Assembly: GCA_907163225.1 (NCBI GenBank)
Contig: OU015322.1
Coordinates: 1,398,501 to 1,462,500, forward strand
Length of the DNA: 64,000 nt
Reading direction: 5' to 3'
Origin: an uncultured Rhodocyclaceae bacterium
Lineage (GTDB): Bacteria > Pseudomonadota > Gammaproteobacteria > Burkholderiales > Rhodocyclaceae
A program made the position numbers and the translations under genes. The first letter of the stretch is position 1, and each line of letters opens with the position of its first letter. Below the pieces are notes generated by a model that had not been told where the DNA came from, ran no database searches, and worked only from the letters and a program-made list of their open reading frames with translations. Shown here piece after piece: positions 41,090 to 50,878 of the stretch.

Positions 41090-43030
41090 ATGCCCTACCT
41101 CAAACTTTCCTCTGCCTGCCTTGCTTACGGCCACGTGCCGCTTCTCGATCACGCCGATTTCCTGCTCGATCCGGGCGAAAGGGTCGCCCTGATCGGTCGC
41201 AACGGCACCGGCAAGTCATCGATGCTCGCCGCCATGGCCGCCGGTTCCGGGCGTGGCCGGCTGGATGATGGCGAGGTCTGGGTGCAGCCGGGCATCCGCG
41301 TCGGCTACGTGCCGCAGGAGCCGCCTTTCGAGGCTGAGGATACGGTCTTCGAGGCGGTCATTTCCGGCATGGGTGAAAACGCGGCGATTCTCGCCGAATA
41401 CCACGAAGTCTCGCACAAACTGGGCGAGATTGACGCCGATCACGACGTCTTGCTCGAACGCATGTCCGAGCTGCAGCATGAGTTGGAGGCGCGCGGTGCC
41501 TGGGCCTTCGAGGCGCAGGCCGAACGGGTCATCGAGCGCTTCAGTCTGGATGCGGACGCCAAGGTCGGCAGCCTGTCCGGCGGTCAGAAAAAGCGTCTGG
41601 CCCTGGCACAAGCATTGGCCGTCTCCCCGGAAGTCCTGCTCCTCGACGAGCCGACCAATCACCTCGACATCGCCGCCATCGAATGGCTGGAGAGCCTGCT
41701 GATCGAATCCGGCGTCACTCTGTTTTTCATCACCCACGACCGTTCTTTCCTCGACCGCGTGTGCACCCGCATCGTCGAGCTGGATCGCGGCAAGCTGGTC
41801 AGCTTCCCCGGCAGTTTCAAGGATTACCAGTTGCGCAAGGAAGCCATGCTGCACGAGGAAGGCCTGGCCAACGCCCGCGCCGACAAGCTGCTCAAGGAAG
41901 AGGAAATCTGGATCCGCAAGGGCGTCGAAGCGCGCCGGACGCGCGCCGTGTTCCGCGTCCAGCGGCTCGATCAATTGCGGGCCGAACGGCAGGCCCGGCG
42001 CGAGCGGATGGGCAAGGTCAATCTGCAACTCGATTCCGGTGACAAGAGCGGCAAGCTGGTGGCCGAACTCGACCACGTCTATAAATCCTACGGTCAACGG
42101 GAAATTGTGCGCGATTTCTCAACCCGCATTCAGCGCGGCGACAAGATCGGCCTGATCGGCCCCAACGGCGCCGGCAAGACCACCCTGCTCCGCCTGATCC
42201 TCGACGAAATCAAGCCCGATTCCGGCATCGTGCGCCAGGGTACGAAAATGGATATCGCCTATTTCGACCAGTTCCGCACGCAGCTCGATCCCAATTCAAC
42301 GCTGTCCGACGTCATTTCCCCGGGTTCGGACTGGGTCGATATCGGCGGCGCCCGCAAACACGTGATCGGCTACCTCGAAGACTTCCTGTTTGCGCCGGAA
42401 CGTGCCCGGTCTCCCGTCAGTTCGCTGTCCGGCGGCGAGCGCAACCGCCTGCTGCTGGCTCGCCTGTTCGCCAAGCCGGCCAACGTGCTGGTTCTCGACG
42501 AACCGACCAACGACCTCGATATCGAAACGCTGGAACTGCTCGAAGAGTTGCTCCAGACCTACGAAGGCACGCTTTTCCTGGTCAGCCATGACCGGACTTT
42601 CATCGACAACGTGGTAACCCAGACCATCGCCGCCGAAGGCGACGGCGTCTGGAAGGAATACGCCGGCGGTTACACCGACTGGGCGACCTACAAGGCCAGC
42701 GTGACCAAGGATGCGCCCAAGGCCAAGGTGGAAGCCAAGCCGGCCGCCAAGGCCGCCGAGCCCGTCAAGGCCGTCGAAGCGGCCAAGCCGAAAGGCGAAA
42801 AACTGTCGTGGAAAGAGCAGCGTGAACTGGAGGAGCTACCCGGAAAAATCGCCGGCTTGGAGGCTGAGCAGGCCGAACTGAGCAAGCGTCTCGCCGATGC
42901 TTCCCTCTACCAAACTGACCCGGCAGCGGCGCAAAAAGCCTCCGACCGCCTGGCGGCCATCGACGATGAATTGATGGTCATGCTCGAACGCTGGGAAGGG
43001 CTCGAAGCACGCGCCGGGAACCCGGCATAA
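41090..43030 (+). CDS. uup: ABC-F ATPase Uup
   Basis: 646 residues with two ABC domains: Walker A GRNGTGKSS and GPNGAGKTT, signatures SLSGGQKKRLALAQAL and SLSGGERNRLLLARLF, Walker B LLLDEPTNHLDI and LVLDEPTNDLDIE. The linker between them is rich in Arg/Lys helices (ARADKLLKEEEIWIRKGVEARRTR), and a C-terminal Ala/Lys linker leads to a coiled coil (ELEELPGKIAGLEAEQAELSKRL). No membrane segments. Uup proteins act on ribosomes and affect transposon excision and DNA branch tolerance. Confidence 0.94.
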   Translation: MPYLKLSSACLAYGHVPLLDHADFLLDPGERVALIGRNGTGKSSMLAAMAAGSGRGRLDDGEVWVQPGIRVGYVPQEPPFEAEDTVFEAVISGMGENAAILAEYHEVSHKLGEIDADHDVLLERMSELQHELEARGAWAFEAQAERVIERFSLDADAKVGSLSGGQKKRLALAQALAVSPEVLLLDEPTNHLDIAAIEWLESLLIESGVTLFFITHDRSFLDRVCTRIVELDRGKLVSFPGSFKDYQLRKEAMLHEEGLANARADKLLKEEEIWIRKGVEARRTRAVFRVQRLDQLRAERQARRERMGKVNLQLDSGDKSGKLVAELDHVYKSYGQREIVRDFSTRIQRGDKIGLIGPNGAGKTTLLRLILDEIKPDSGIVRQGTKMDIAYFDQFRTQLDPNSTLSDVISPGSDWVDIGGARKHVIGYLEDFLFAPERARSPVSSLSGGERNRLLLARLFAKPANVLVLDEPTNDLDIETLELLEELLQTYEGTLFLVSHDRTFIDNVVTQTIAAEGDGVWKEYAGGYTDWATYKASVTKDAPKAKVEAKPAAKAAEPVKAVEAAKPKGEKLSWKEQRELEELPGKIAGLEAEQAELSKRLADASLYQTDPAAAQKASDRLAAIDDELMVMLERWEGLEARAGNPA

Positions 43031-43065
43031 GTCAGGCGTTCCAACAGGCCTATCGAGGAACCCAC

Positions 43066-44274
43066 ATGACATCAACGAACAACACCTGGCGCACGCCCCT
43101 CGTCATCCTGACCGTCGGTTGCATCATCCTGACGCTGTCGATGGGCGTCCGCCACACGGCGGGCCTTTTCCTGCAGCCGATGACGACCGAGCACGGCTGG
43201 AGTCGCGAGACCTTCTCGTTTGCCTTCGCCCTGCAAAATCTCGTCTGGGGCCTCGGCTCACCCTTTGCCGGTGCCATCGCCGATCGCTATGGCGCCGGGC
43301 GCACGCTGCTCATCGCGGCGGCGCTCTACGTGCTTGGACTAGTGCTCATGTCAGTGTCACCGACGCCGCTGACCCTCGACCTGTCGGCCGGCCTGCTGAT
43401 CGGCCTCGGCCTGTCGGGAACGACCTTCCCGGTCATCATGGGCGTCATCGGCCGGCACACGACGCCAGAGAAGCGCAGCCTCGCCCTCGGCATCGCCAGT
43501 GCCGGCGGCTCGTTCGGCCAGTTTGCCGTGCTCCCCATTGGCCAGATGATGATCTCCACCTACGGCTGGCAGAGCGCGCTCGTCCTGCTCGCCTGCGGTG
43601 TGGGTCTGATCGCCCCGCTCGCCTATGCCATGGCCGATGGCCACAAACCGTCGGCCGGAGCCGGGCAATCGGTCGTCGAGGCGCTGCACGAGGCAAGCCG
43701 CGAGCGCAGCTTCCACTACCTGTTCTGGGGCTATTTCGTTTGTGGCTTCCAGACGGCTTTCATCATGCTGCATCTGCCGTCCTATCTGGTCGATGCCGGC
43801 ATGTCGGCCAATGTCGGCATGACCGCCGTGGCGCTGATCGGTCTGTTCAATATTTTTGGCTCATTCTATTTCGGCTGGGCAGGCGGGCGTTCAAGCAAGA
43901 AAAACCTGCTGGTCTGGATCTACGGCCTGCGCGCCGTGGCCATATTCGTTTTTATGCTGATTCCCCTGTCGACCGCAACAGCCTGGATTTTCGCCGCCGT
44001 CATTGGCATCCTGTGGCTGGCCACCGTGCCGCTGACCAATGGCCTGATCGCCCAGATCTTTGGGCTGCGCTACATGTCAATGCTGACCGGTGTGGTTTTC
44101 CTTGGCCACCAGCTCGGCAGCTTCCTCGGCGCCTGGCTGGGCGGGCGAATTTTCGATGAAACCGGCTCGTACTCGCTGGCCTGGTCCATCTCGATTGGCC
44201 TGTCGATCCTCGCCGCCATCTGCTCGTGGCCGGTCAACGAAAAACCCCTGGCCCGGCTGAGCGCGGCAACGTGA
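43066..44274 (+). CDS. MFS transporter, monocarboxylate/oxalate-formate antiporter-like
   Basis: 402 residues with about 12 membrane segments. SMGVRHTAGLFLQPMTTEHGWSRETFSFAFALQNLVWGL and GAIADRYGAGRTLL match the MCT/OxlT-like subgroup, whose substrates are organic acids. The central loop (ADGHKPSAGAGQSVVEALHEASRERSF) is cytoplasmic. The substrate is not known. Its stop overlaps the start of a 44-codon gene (GTGA). Confidence 0.82.
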   Translation: MTSTNNTWRTPLVILTVGCIILTLSMGVRHTAGLFLQPMTTEHGWSRETFSFAFALQNLVWGLGSPFAGAIADRYGAGRTLLIAAALYVLGLVLMSVSPTPLTLDLSAGLLIGLGLSGTTFPVIMGVIGRHTTPEKRSLALGIASAGGSFGQFAVLPIGQMMISTYGWQSALVLLACGVGLIAPLAYAMADGHKPSAGAGQSVVEALHEASRERSFHYLFWGYFVCGFQTAFIMLHLPSYLVDAGMSANVGMTAVALIGLFNIFGSFYFGWAGGRSSKKNLLVWIYGLRAVAIFVFMLIPLSTATAWIFAAVIGILWLATVPLTNGLIAQIFGLRYMSMLTGVVFLGHQLGSFLGAWLGGRIFDETGSYSLAWSISIGLSILAAICSWPVNEKPLARLSAAT

Positions 44275-44405
44275 ATCCGAACTGGCGCTGGTTCATCGGT
44301 GGCGTTTGCATCGCTCTGGCGCTTTTGCTGCTGGCCGCGATTTTTGTGGCTTATCAGATGCCCGAGCTCCTGATCGACTGGGCGAATCTACGCTATTGCG
44401 GCTAG
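44271..44405 (+). CDS. 44-residue single-pass membrane protein
   Basis: GTG start overlapping the MFS stop by 4 bp. The peptide is MNPNWRWFIGG, then a hydrophobic stretch CIALALLLLAAIFVAYQM and a polar tail ending YCG. The Trp-rich amphipathic start, strong helix and coupling suggest a small partner of the transporter. It overlaps the convergent HDOD gene by 4 bp. Too short for a family assignment. Confidence 0.6.
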   Translation: MNPNWRWFIGGVCIALALLLLAAIFVAYQMPELLIDWANLRYCG

Positions 44406-45256
44406 CCGTCGTGGCCGTCAGCCTCGCGGGCGGGCACGGGGTCCAGGCCCAGGCGCTGGCGCACGGTTTCTGGCGTCACGTTGAGAAATTCACCGATGGC
44501 CTTGTAGTCATCGGGGAGCGCAGCGTCGTCCCAGCCATGTGAGGAATGCCGCGCCAACTGGACAGCGAGAGTGACGTTCTTGACGCGTGGTTGTTCAGCC
44601 TTCTGGTCATCGACCAGCGTTTGCAACAACTCAGGCAGATGCCAAGCGCGGCAGAGTTCAAGCTGGATCTCCTGAAACGTAAAGCCCAGGGTCGCTTTCT
44701 GTGCGTCCGCGCTACGCAGGGAAGGATCGGATTTCTGCTGCTCCTGAATCGCCATGCCGAGCCGGGGCGCTGAGCAGCACACCAGAATTTCAGCCAGATC
44801 ATGCAGCAGCGCAGCAATGCGCACTTCTTCCATGTTGATGTCGTGTCGCCACACCGCCCAGTCCTGAGCATAATCTGCAGCCCGCTGGGCGCGCCGGATG
44901 ATCTGCAGCACACCGAGCAAGGCGGGCGCCCCCCCATCCTTCAACTGATCCTCGATGGTGAACAGTTCGGAAAAATGTCGGAAAAATGGCTCGATGCCAG
45001 CCATCATCACCGCGCTGGCTATGGTCGTGATGTCGTGTTGCAGTGAACGACCATGTATTGGCTGGATAAAGGCCAACACGCGAACGGTCATGATCGGGTC
45101 TTGCAGGATCAGGCGCGCCAGCTCACGGGCATCGACGCGATCAAGATTGGCGCGCATCTCTTCGATTCGGCGCTTGGTGACGCGCAGAACCGGCAACCCG
45201 TTGTTGCTGAAAAACAATGTCCAGGAATCGATATCCGGCAGTGGTTGTTCGAGCAT
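44402..45256 (-). CDS. HDOD domain protein
   Basis: 284 residues: LARLILQDPIMTVRVLAFIQPIHGRSLQHDITTIASAVMMAGIEPFFRHF matches the HDOD N-terminal helices, then AALLHDLAEILVCCSAP keeps an HD pair and ATLGFTFQEIQLELCRAWHLPELLQTL the C-terminal part. The C-terminal extension carries a short helix-turn-helix-like segment (AIGEFLNVTPETVRQRLGL). It is a stand-alone gene near a second, frameshifted HDOD-containing gene. Confidence 0.78.
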   Translation of the reverse strand: MLEQPLPDIDSWTLFFSNNGLPVLRVTKRRIEEMRANLDRVDARELARLILQDPIMTVRVLAFIQPIHGRSLQHDITTIASAVMMAGIEPFFRHFSELFTIEDQLKDGGAPALLGVLQIIRRAQRAADYAQDWAVWRHDINMEEVRIAALLHDLAEILVCCSAPRLGMAIQEQQKSDPSLRSADAQKATLGFTFQEIQLELCRAWHLPELLQTLVDDQKAEQPRVKNVTLAVQLARHSSHGWDDAALPDDYKAIGEFLNVTPETVRQRLGLDPVPAREADGHDG

Positions 45257-45373
45257 GCAGTTCTGACCTTCAAAAATGGTTCCACCAAGCGGGGCAGTTT
45301 AAGGGCGCGGCCGCCGCCGGGCAAGGGTGAGCCCGTGCGATAATCGAAACCAGTCCATCACTCTCTACACGCC

Positions 45374-46018
45374 ATGCGCCACCTCATCATCCCGGTTACC
45401 CCTTTTGATCAGAACTGCACGATTTTCTGGTGTGAAACCACTCGACAGGCGGTGGTTATCGATCCCGGTGGCGATGTCGAACGAATCAAGCGCGCACTTG
45501 ATGACGAAAACCTTGCCCTGGCCAAGATACTGGTAACCCATGGGCATATTGACCATGCCGGCGGTGTGGCCGCGCTAGCCGAGTTGACAGGCGTCAGCGT
45601 CATCGAAGGCCCGCACGAGGAAGATCGTTTCTGGATCGAGGGGATGCCGCAGCAGAGCAAAATGTTCGGATTTCCAAACGTGCGCAGCTTTGAGCCAACG
45701 CGCTGGCTGAAGGCTGGCGATACCGTGAGTTTTGGAGATGTCGAGCTGGCCGTCTTGCACTGCCCGGGGCATACCCCAGGGCACGTCGTTTTTTACCATG
45801 CGCCCAGCCATCTGGCTCAGGTTGGCGACGTCTTGTTTCAGGGCTCGATTGGCCGGACGGACTTCCCGCGCGGCGACCACGACACGCTGATCCGTTCGAT
45901 CAAGGAGCAACTCTTCCCGCTGGGTGACGATGTCGATTTCATTCCCGGTCACGGTCCGACGTCGACCTTTGGCGAGGAGCGGAAATACAACCCCTTCCTG
46001 AGCGGAAGGTTCGGCTGA
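45374..46018 (+). CDS. metallo-beta-lactamase-fold hydrolase (YcbL/glyoxalase II-like)
   Basis: 214 residues. Zinc ligands: THGHIDHAGG, a later His in CPGHTPGHVVFYH, Asp in VGDVLFQGSIGRTDFPRGDHDTL and final His in IPGHGPTSTFGEER. The family hydrolyses thioesters or related small esters. It is an isolated gene with 103 bp to the divergent HDOD gene. Confidence 0.9.
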   Translation: MRHLIIPVTPFDQNCTIFWCETTRQAVVIDPGGDVERIKRALDDENLALAKILVTHGHIDHAGGVAALAELTGVSVIEGPHEEDRFWIEGMPQQSKMFGFPNVRSFEPTRWLKAGDTVSFGDVELAVLHCPGHTPGHVVFYHAPSHLAQVGDVLFQGSIGRTDFPRGDHDTLIRSIKEQLFPLGDDVDFIPGHGPTSTFGEERKYNPFLSGRFG

Positions 46019-47184
46019 TCAGCCGAGCGGGCGAATTTTTGCTGCCCAACTGAACGCTTCCAGTTGCGCCTCAAGAAAATCTTTGGCTCCAATCCCAAGT
46101 GCCGTTAGCTTGAGCGATGCCATCGGTAGATCCCGCCGGTCAGCGGCAGCAATAGCCGCCAGCAACGCTCCCAGCGGACCGCTGTGCTCGGCCAGTGCCT
46201 TGCGGGCAACATCCGGTAGCGGCAACTGTTTGATGAGTTCCGGCATGGCGATGTTGAGCAGCACATCGAGCAGCGAGAAGGTACCAATCATAAAGGCAAG
46301 ATCGCCGCCATGTTCTTCTGCCGCAGCGCTTTGAAGATGCGGCGCCAGTAGTTCCAGCAGGCGTCCGCGTGCAGCAGCGGGTTGGGGGACTGTCCGTTGT
46401 TCGGGTCGGAATAGACAAGTAGTTGTAGCCAGCGTTGTAACTGACGACGCCCCAGCAAATTGATCGCCTGACTAAAACTGGTGATCGGGCTGCGAGGTGA
46501 TATTGCCGCCGAATTCACCAGCCTGAGCAAACTGTACGAGAGCTTTTGCTCTTCGCGGAAAATGGCGCCCAGAGCATCAGTTTCTGCATCTTCGACAATC
46601 AGTGCCAATAGTTTCAGCAACTTGATCCGAGTGATGTCTGCCGTCGTGTTGGTGGATGATCGGGTACGCAGGTATTCGCTGGTTGAGAAACTGCTGGCAT
46701 TCTCGAGCGCCCACTCCCTGTCGTTGTGAGTATGCACATCGATGGAAATCAGGGTGGTTCGGCTCGAAAGCCCCGTCAGGGCAAACCGTGGCAGGCTGCG
46801 TGCATGGCTGCTGGCCAGCAGAATGTAGTCCCAGCAGCCCGTACCCGGCAGCTTGCGTTCAGGCGACGCAAGCAGGGCAACCTTGCGTGCAGCCTGGCGC
46901 AAGGTGCCTTCCAAGGTTTTCAGTGGTTCAAAGTCTGTCACGGCTGGATTGGCAGGAAACACGGCTATCGCCCGTTCACCAAATCGGCTGGCATTGCTTT
47001 CGAGGCTTGATGCTGGCGTGAGCCACAGCGAGCGATGATCAAACGCATCAATCAGTGGCGAGTTGAACAGTTGCCTCAAAGTCTCGTGATCAAGCTTGTC
47101 CGGAGCGAACTCGACAAAATACCCGGACCAGGCGCCATCCGGGCCGAGTAGCGGGTTAATAAAAGCGGGGGCATGGGCGGTCAT
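46019..47184 (-). pseudogene. EAL/HDOD (YuxH-like) signalling protein, broken by one frameshift
   Basis: The N-terminal frame begins MTAHAPAFINPLLGPDGAWSGYFVEF and carries a degenerate EAL-like region followed by the start of an HDOD domain (LGAIFREEQKLSYSLLRLVNSAA, SQAINLLGRRQLQRWLQLL). Near 46365-46373 the reading frame shifts: after NPLLHA the first frame runs on to a premature stop, while the other frame continues with RGRLLELLAPHLQSAAAEEHGGDLAFMIGTFSLLDVLLN to 46019. Joined, the two make a normal-length protein of about 388 residues. It is either a real pseudogene or a sequencing error. The flanking frames are otherwise clean. Confidence 0.8.
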
Positions 47185-47302
47185 CGGCTGCACTCTTGCT
47201 TGTTTTGACAATGTTATCAAACTAGACCGGGGGCGTCTGTGGGAGATGCTATTGATTGCACCACTTTGATAGGCAGGTAGTAACGTCGCCTATACTTCGC
47301 AC

Positions 47303-47920
47303 ATGGCTCCTGACTATTGGCAGCACGCGACGCTCGAACTTTCCCGCCACGATAGCGTGATGGCGGAACTCGCCGAGCGCTATGCAGGTTTGTCACTGGT
47401 CTCGCGCGGCGATGCATTTGGAACGCTAGCCCGCTCGATTGTCGGTCAGCAGATTTCAGTCAAGGCCGCCGATGCGGTGTGGGGACGTTTTTCAGTTCAG
47501 GTGGGGGCGCTGATACCGGATCGCGTGCTTGAGCTCGGGGAAGCTGGGCTAGCGGGTTGCGGCCTGTCTAAACGCAAAATTGAATATTTATGCGATCTGG
47601 CCGGGCATTTTGCCAGCGGGCAGCTCGATCCATCAGCTTGGAGTCAACTGGACGATGAGTCGATCATTGTTGAGTTGACCGCCGTTCGCGGCATCGGCCG
47701 GTGGACCGCAGAAATGTTCCTGATTTTCCACCAAATGCGCCCGGATATATTTCCCCTTGACGACATAGGCCTGCAACGTGCCGTCTGCGAGCGTTACTTT
47801 TCGGGTGAAAGGCCGTCGCGACGGACTCTTTCAGAGTTTGGCGAGCGCTGGCGTCCCTGGCGATCTGTCGCAACCTGGTATTTGTGGCGCAGCCTTGATC
47901 CGGTGCCAGTCGAGTACTGA
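47303..47920 (+). CDS. DNA-3-methyladenine glycosylase II-like HhH-GPD protein
   Basis: 205 residues. RSIVGQQISVKAADAVWGRF, GLSKRKIEYLCDLAGHF, and the helix-hairpin-helix VRGIGRWTAEMFLIFHQMRPDIFPLDDIGLQRA with the catalytic Asp in PLDDIG. It removes alkylated bases from DNA. It is the short AlkA form without the N-terminal domain of the E. coli enzyme. Confidence 0.9.
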   Translation: MAPDYWQHATLELSRHDSVMAELAERYAGLSLVSRGDAFGTLARSIVGQQISVKAADAVWGRFSVQVGALIPDRVLELGEAGLAGCGLSKRKIEYLCDLAGHFASGQLDPSAWSQLDDESIIVELTAVRGIGRWTAEMFLIFHQMRPDIFPLDDIGLQRAVCERYFSGERPSRRTLSEFGERWRPWRSVATWYLWRSLDPVPVEY

Positions 47921-47980
47921 GGCGCTAGCCTTTTGACCTTTGGGGTAAAATGCGCACCAACCTAGAAAAACGAGCGGTCC

Positions 47981-48949
47981 ATGAAAACAAGTTTCCTCGA
48001 CTTCGAACAATCCATCGCCGATCTTGAAGCCAAGATAGAAGAACTGCGCTTCGTCCAGGATGATTCCGCCGTCGATATCTCCGAAGAGATCGACCGCCTG
48101 GAGAAGAAAAGCAGCCAGCTAACCAAGGATATCTACGCCAAGCTGAGTCCGTGGCAAATCTCCCAAGTGGCGCGCCATCCGCAGCGCCCTTACACGCTGG
48201 ACTATCTGTCGCTGATCTTTACCGACTTTGAAGAACTTCACGGCGACCGCGCTTTTGCCGATGATCACGCCATTGTCGGTGGCCTGGCCCGCTTCAACGG
48301 CCAGTCGGTCATGGTGATCGGCCACCAGAAGGGACGGGATACCAAGGAAAAGATTTATCGCAATTTTGGTATGCCGCGTCCGGAAGGTTATCGCAAGGCC
48401 TTGCGGCTGATGAAACTGGCCGAAAAATTTGCAATTCCGGTCATGACCTTCGTCGATACCCCGGGCGCCTATCCCGGTATCGACGCAGAGGAGCGGGGTC
48501 AGTCCGAGGCTATCGGTCGCAACCTGTACGTGATGGCCGAACTGAAAGTGCCAGTGATCGTTACCATTATCGGCGAAGGCGGCTCTGGCGGTGCGTTGGC
48601 CATTGCCGTCGGTGATGCCGTGCAAATGCTGCAATACTCGACCTATTCGGTGATTTCCCCTGAGGGCTGTGCATCCATCCTGTGGAAGAGTGCCGACAAG
48701 GCGCCAGAGGCAGCGGAAACAATGGGGATAACCGCACAGCGACTGAAAACCCTGGGCTTGATTGACAAGATCATCAATGAGCCCCTGGGGGGCGCCCATC
48801 GTGACCACGCTGTCATGGCGCAAAATCTGAAGAAGGCGTTGCAAGACACACTAAAGCAGCTTTCAGCGATGTCATCTACCGAACTGCTTGCTGCGCGGTA
48901 CGAGCGGTTGATGAGTTATGGCCGCTTCAAGGAACAGCCTGTCAGCTAA
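47981..48949 (+). CDS. accA: acetyl-CoA carboxylase carboxyltransferase subunit alpha
   Basis: 322 residues, normal length. [17 protein letters not shown] at the N-terminus, then [54 protein letters not shown] and the oxyanion-hole region [15 protein letters not shown] and [15 protein letters not shown]. Makes malonyl-CoA with AccD. Its last 32 bp overlap tilS in another frame. Confidence 0.97.
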   Translation: MKTSFLDFEQSIADLEAKIEELRFVQDDSAVDISEEIDRLEKKSSQLTKDIYAKLSPWQISQVARHPQRPYTLDYLSLIFTDFEELHGDRAFADDHAIVGGLARFNGQSVMVIGHQKGRDTKEKIYRNFGMPRPEGYRKALRLMKLAEKFAIPVMTFVDTPGAYPGIDAEERGQSEAIGRNLYVMAELKVPVIVTIIGEGGSGGALAIAVGDAVQMLQYSTYSVISPEGCASILWKSADKAPEAAETMGITAQRLKTLGLIDKIINEPLGGAHRDHAVMAQNLKKALQDTLKQLSAMSSTELLAARYERLMSYGRFKEQPVS

Positions 48950-49889
48950 TCTACCGGAACAGGTTGGCGTTTTTCTCGCCGCCCGTTTGTCGCCCGGAGA
49001 GCGCCTCTGGGTTGGCCTGTCTGGCGGATGCGACTCGGTTGTTCTCCTTCATGTCTTGAGCGCTTTGGGGTTTGGGGGACGTCTCTCAGCCATTCACGTT
49101 CATCATGGACTTTCTCCCAACGCCGATACATGGGCGCAATTTTGCGCCGATTTTTGCAAGAAAATTGGCGTATCGCTGGTAATAAGCCATGTCGCAGTCG
49201 ATTTAACGTCTGGGCTCGGGCTAGAAGCCGCGGCAAGAAAGGCACGCTATGCCGCGTTTGCCGAACACGCCGTCGACTGTCTTTTTCTGGCGCAGCATAG
49301 AGGTGACCAAGCGGAAACCTTGTTGCTGAATCTGCTTCGTGGGACCGGGGTGACCGGCGCGGCTGCCATGCCGGCCGAGCGACGTTTTGAGAAGTTGCGT
49401 CTGCTACGGCCGTTACTCGATGTATCGCGTGCCGACATTGAGTCGTATGCAGCCGAGCATGGCCTGGCTTGGGTCGACGATGAAAGTAACACCGACATTT
49501 CGCTGACTCGCAACTTTCTTCGCCATGGGGCATTGACTGCCATATCGCAGCGTTTTCCGGCAGCTGAATCTGCGCTAGCCCAGGCGGCAGCGAATTTTGC
49601 CGAAGCAACTGTTCTCCTTGATGAACTCGCGGCCCTAGACTGGCAGCGGGCTGATATGGGAGGCGCCGCCGGGCTACCCGAATTGCGCACCTTGTCATTG
49701 CCTCGCCTGAAAAATCTATTGCGCTATCGCTTGCGCAGCCTGGCTTGGCAAGTGCCGGTGGCGGCGCGACTTGAAGAGTTCGCCCGGCAACTGCAAACAG
49801 CTGCTTCCGATCGCCACCCTGAGCTCGTGTTGCCGAACGGAAAAATGCGTGTTGCGCGTGGTTTGCTGCATTGGTTGCCGAAAAAATAA
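48918..49889 (+). CDS. tilS: tRNA(Ile)-lysidine synthase, short form
   Basis: 323 residues. The PP-loop [30 protein letters not shown] and [27 protein letters not shown] are diagnostic. It converts C34 of the minor tRNA-Ile to lysidine. The C-terminal domain present in E. coli TilS (about 430 residues) is missing; only 94 bp separate it from dapA, so the short form is not a frameshift artefact. The ATG at 48918 lies inside accA; a later in-frame start is possible. Confidence 0.92.
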   Translation: MAASRNSLSANLPEQVGVFLAARLSPGERLWVGLSGGCDSVVLLHVLSALGFGGRLSAIHVHHGLSPNADTWAQFCADFCKKIGVSLVISHVAVDLTSGLGLEAAARKARYAAFAEHAVDCLFLAQHRGDQAETLLLNLLRGTGVTGAAAMPAERRFEKLRLLRPLLDVSRADIESYAAEHGLAWVDDESNTDISLTRNFLRHGALTAISQRFPAAESALAQAAANFAEATVLLDELAALDWQRADMGGAAGLPELRTLSLPRLKNLLRYRLRSLAWQVPVAARLEEFARQLQTAASDRHPELVLPNGKMRVARGLLHWLPKK

Positions 49890-49983
49890 CGGCTATTCGA
49901 AACAACAAACTGTTACCAAGCGCCTTTCCGCGGGGATTGGCCTTCAGTTACAATCAACAGATTACTTATTCCATAAACACGCC

Positions 49984-50862
49984 ATGATTACTGGATCCAT
50001 TGTCGCCATCGTTACGCCCATGCATGAGGATGGCAGCCTCGATTTGAACGCCCTGCGCAATCTGGTGGATTTTCATGTACGCGAAGGCACTGACGCCATC
50101 GTAGTTGTTGGTACAACAGGCGAGTCACCAACGGTTAACGTCAATGAACATTGTGAATTAATCCAGACAACCGTTGCCCACGCTGCAGGTCGCATACCCG
50201 TTATCGCCGGCACCGGCGCGAATTCGACGGCAGAAGCCATCGAGTTAACTGAGTTCGCCAAAAAGGCGGGGGCAGACATGGCTCTTTCAGTCGTGCCGTA
50301 TTACAACAAGCCGACTCAGGAAGGTCTTTATCGTCACTTCAAGACGATAGCGGAAGCGGTCGAACTACCAGTCCTGCTCTACAACGTACCGGGCCGCACT
50401 GTGGCTGATATGTCGAACGACACCATTCTGCGCCTGGCCGAAGTGCCGGGCATTGTTGGTGTCAAGGACGCAACCGGTAACATTGACCGGGCCTGCGACC
50501 TGATTGCCCGGGCACCGAAGAATTTTGCGCTGTACACCGGCGACGACATGACGGCAGTGGCGACAATCAGTCTTGGGTTTCATGGAGATATTTCGGTCAC
50601 GGCCAACGTTGCCCCGCGCCTGATGCACGAGATGTGTGTTGCTGCAGCCAGCGGCAATATTGTCCGGGCTCGCGAAATTCACTTCAAGTTGTTGGGGCTT
50701 CATCGCGATCTTTTCTGCGAAGCCAACCCGATTCCCGTCAAGTGGGCGGTTCAGCAGATGGGGCTTATACCAGACGGCATTCGCTTGCCGCTAACCACAC
50801 TGTCCGAAGCCAACCAGGCCCGCGTTCTGGCCGCCATGCGCCAGGCTGGCGCAATCGCCTGA
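49984..50862 (+). CDS. dapA: 4-hydroxy-tetrahydrodipicolinate synthase
   Basis: 292 residues. Key motifs are [33 protein letters not shown] with the catalytic Tyr, LYNVPGRT and the Schiff-base Lys in [10 protein letters not shown]. First committed step of lysine and diaminopimelate synthesis, from pyruvate and aspartate semialdehyde. The ATG at 49984 matches the family start [13 protein letters not shown]. Followed 16 bp later by bamC, the usual order. Confidence 0.97.
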   Translation: MITGSIVAIVTPMHEDGSLDLNALRNLVDFHVREGTDAIVVVGTTGESPTVNVNEHCELIQTTVAHAAGRIPVIAGTGANSTAEAIELTEFAKKAGADMALSVVPYYNKPTQEGLYRHFKTIAEAVELPVLLYNVPGRTVADMSNDTILRLAEVPGIVGVKDATGNIDRACDLIARAPKNFALYTGDDMTAVATISLGFHGDISVTANVAPRLMHEMCVAAASGNIVRAREIHFKLLGLHRDLFCEANPIPVKWAVQQMGLIPDGIRLPLTTLSEANQARVLAAMRQAGAIA

Positions 50863-50878
50863 ACGGAGTATAGAAAAC

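Noticed and set aside
47185-47302. Small gene between the EAL/HDOD gene and the glycosylase gene
   Set aside because: No start with a ribosome site and no coding-like frame; it is a divergent promoter region.
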